A stretch of DNA of 64,000 bases from Candidatus Saccharimonadota bacterium (GTDB lineage: Bacteria > Patescibacteriota > Saccharimonadia > Saccharimonadales > UBA4665): the NCBI GenBank assembly GCA_028286245.1, contig JAQBRY010000002.1:1-64000 (forward strand), read 5' to 3'. The notes below the pieces were generated by a model. That model did no database searches. It saw only the letters and a program-made list of their open reading frames with translations, and was not told where the DNA came from. The position numbers were made by a program, and so were the translations under genes. Numbering within the stretch: the first letter of the stretch is position 1; each line of letters begins with the position of its first letter. This document shows, piece after piece, positions 63,076 through 64,000 of this stretch.

Positions 63076-64000
63076 TTACGATATACCACCAAAGAACGAA
63101 ATACTGCCTGCCGTGATTGTACCGAGCGTGGCCGGAGGAGTACCCGTCGTCCACGCATTTGCTGCCGTTCCCCAACGAGGCGCGGTGGCACTCGCCACAC
63201 CGCTGGTCAGCCCAAGGTTACCACTGTTTGAGCCGCCTCTTTGTAGCTGCGGAGCGGTCGAGGCAGTACCCGTAGATAAGCTAATATAATACGTCCCAGC
63301 CGCCAGCGCGCTGGCTACGCCTAAAGGCAACGAAATAGTGCCGACCGCACCCGTGAACTTAGCTGACTGATCCGTTGTAGCCGTGCCGCTTACGAGCGCG
63401 CCGGTGCTATCATAGAGCGCTGCATACCAGCCGGATAAGGTTGTCCCGTTTACGGCAAGGTAAAAGACTGCATTCGTGGCAGTAATGGCCTGTGGTACAC
63501 GAATCTTAAAAGTGTAATGTGTAGAAACGGCAGGTGCCACTCCCGAGCTTGCGGTCTCAGGAATCATGTTTGCGGCCTTAAGACCATTATCCGAGGGCAA
63601 CCACGCCCCAACCGGAACAGCACCCCACACCGCGGCGGTCGTGCTGCTGGCAATCGGTACGTTGCCGACTGCGGGCGTACCTGATATGCCAATTCCATTG
63701 ACTTTAGAAACAGTTGGAGCAGCGTAAGTGCCACTTAAATCACCGCCCGGCGTAGCAGTGCTTTGGACAGCACCGGTAATGCGGGCGTCATTGCCCAAGG
63801 CCACCGTAGTCGAGCTACTGCCCGTAGGAATATTGGCAATCGGTACTTGGCTGGAACCGTTCAGGGGAGCATAACCGCCGGCAGCAGCCTTGTTGGCCGA
63901 TTTTTCTGTAGCGGCTAGGTCACTCACTAAGCTCGTGACTGCCGATTCCGGAAGGTTACTGATGGTGTTGCTGGCACCCGAGATAGTCTTATTAGTAAGC
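63076..64000 (-). CDS. Fibre-like surface protein, C-terminal part (partial)
   Basis: The frame runs open through the right edge, so the N-terminus is missing. The visible part has collagen-free, Ser/Thr/Ala/Gly-rich phage-fibre repeats (TISGASNTISNLPESAVTSL, GYAPLNGSSQVPIANIPTG, GDLSGTYAAPTV) followed by a beta-sandwich (YTFKIRVPQAITATNAVFYLAV, YAALYDSTGALVSG) like the end of the 740-aa protein. Expected to be first in this surface operon. The repeats recall siphovirus tail fibres. Confidence 0.75.
   Translation of the reverse strand, partial: LTNKTISGASNTISNLPESAVTSLVSDLAATEKSANKAAAGGYAPLNGSSQVPIANIPTGSSSTTVALGNDARITGAVQSTATPGGDLSGTYAAPTVSKVNGIGISGTPAVGNVPIASSTTAAVWGAVPVGAWLPSDNGLKAANMIPETASSGVAPAVSTHYTFKIRVPQAITATNAVFYLAVNGTTLSGWYAALYDSTGALVSGTATTDQSAKFTGAVGTISLPLGVASALAAGTYYISLSTGTASTAPQLQRGGSNSGNLGLTSGVASATAPRWGTAANAWTTGTPPATLGTITAGSISFFGGIS

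Overview
The window looks like a piece of a Patescibacteria/CPR chromosome, most likely Candidatus Saccharibacteria (TM7). This is an inference from gene content: an F-type ATP synthase, a lower-glycolysis block (tpiA-pgk-pyk), streamlined housekeeping genes (uvrC, metG, rsmA, pcrA, def, secG), a DUF348/G5 wall-lytic protein, many unknown small proteins, and repeated surface proteins starting with an 'LPIPGSDD..WGDILNDFL' peptide that I associate with this group. TGA acts as a stop (several ATGA stop/start overlaps), so the recoded Gracilibacteria/Absconditabacteria code is excluded. Nearly all genes lie on the minus strand.

Layout. 1-13.8 kb: accessory and unknown genes (glycosyltransferase, possible 2OG oxygenase, a duplicated gene pair, SPFH/NUDIX pair, AAA+ ATPase, FAD-linked oxidase, archaemetzincin-like protease) with tRNA-Gly, Phe, Val and Leu(GAG) interspersed. 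13.9-20.5 kb: four adhesin/tail-fibre-like proteins carrying beta-helix, lectin and glycoside hydrolase domains. 20.6-24.3 kb: unknown genes, one behind a leader peptide and attenuator, plus tRNA-Leu(CAG). 24.4-31.5 kb: peptide-binding lipoprotein-like protein, secG, holin-like protein, Xaa-Pro peptidase, uvrC, tRNA hydroxylase. 31.5-37.8 kb: atpFHAGDC preceded by an exported protein with a c-subunit-like hairpin; atpB and atpE are absent here. 37.8-43 kb: cysteine desulfurase, TatD, MetRS, NUDIX and HIT genes. 43-49.5 kb: trehalase, tiny peptide genes, PP2C-like membrane phosphatase, dienelactone hydrolase. 49.5-60.2 kb: tmRNA, rsmA, wall hydrolase, NUDIX, pcrA, tpiA, pgk, pyk, def. 60.4-64 kb: a second surface-protein locus running off the right edge.

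Regulation. In at least a dozen genes a good -10 hexamer lies only 6-8 nt before the start codon, so transcription and translation would begin at the same base (leaderless mRNAs). Operonic genes use Shine-Dalgarno sites or overlapping stop/start codons. Other notable signals are a leader-peptide attenuator (22.8-22.95 kb), a tmRNA with a 29-residue tag, a repeated promoter/leader module in front of surface genes and pgk, and tRNA fragments repeated beside two tRNA genes.

Together the genes suggest a fermentative, host- or biomass-associated cell that takes up peptides and sugars (peptide-binding protein, trehalase, exported hydrolases), makes ATP from the end of glycolysis and runs or is driven by an F1Fo enzyme. 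The surface loci are the most likely route to contact with a host or substrate.
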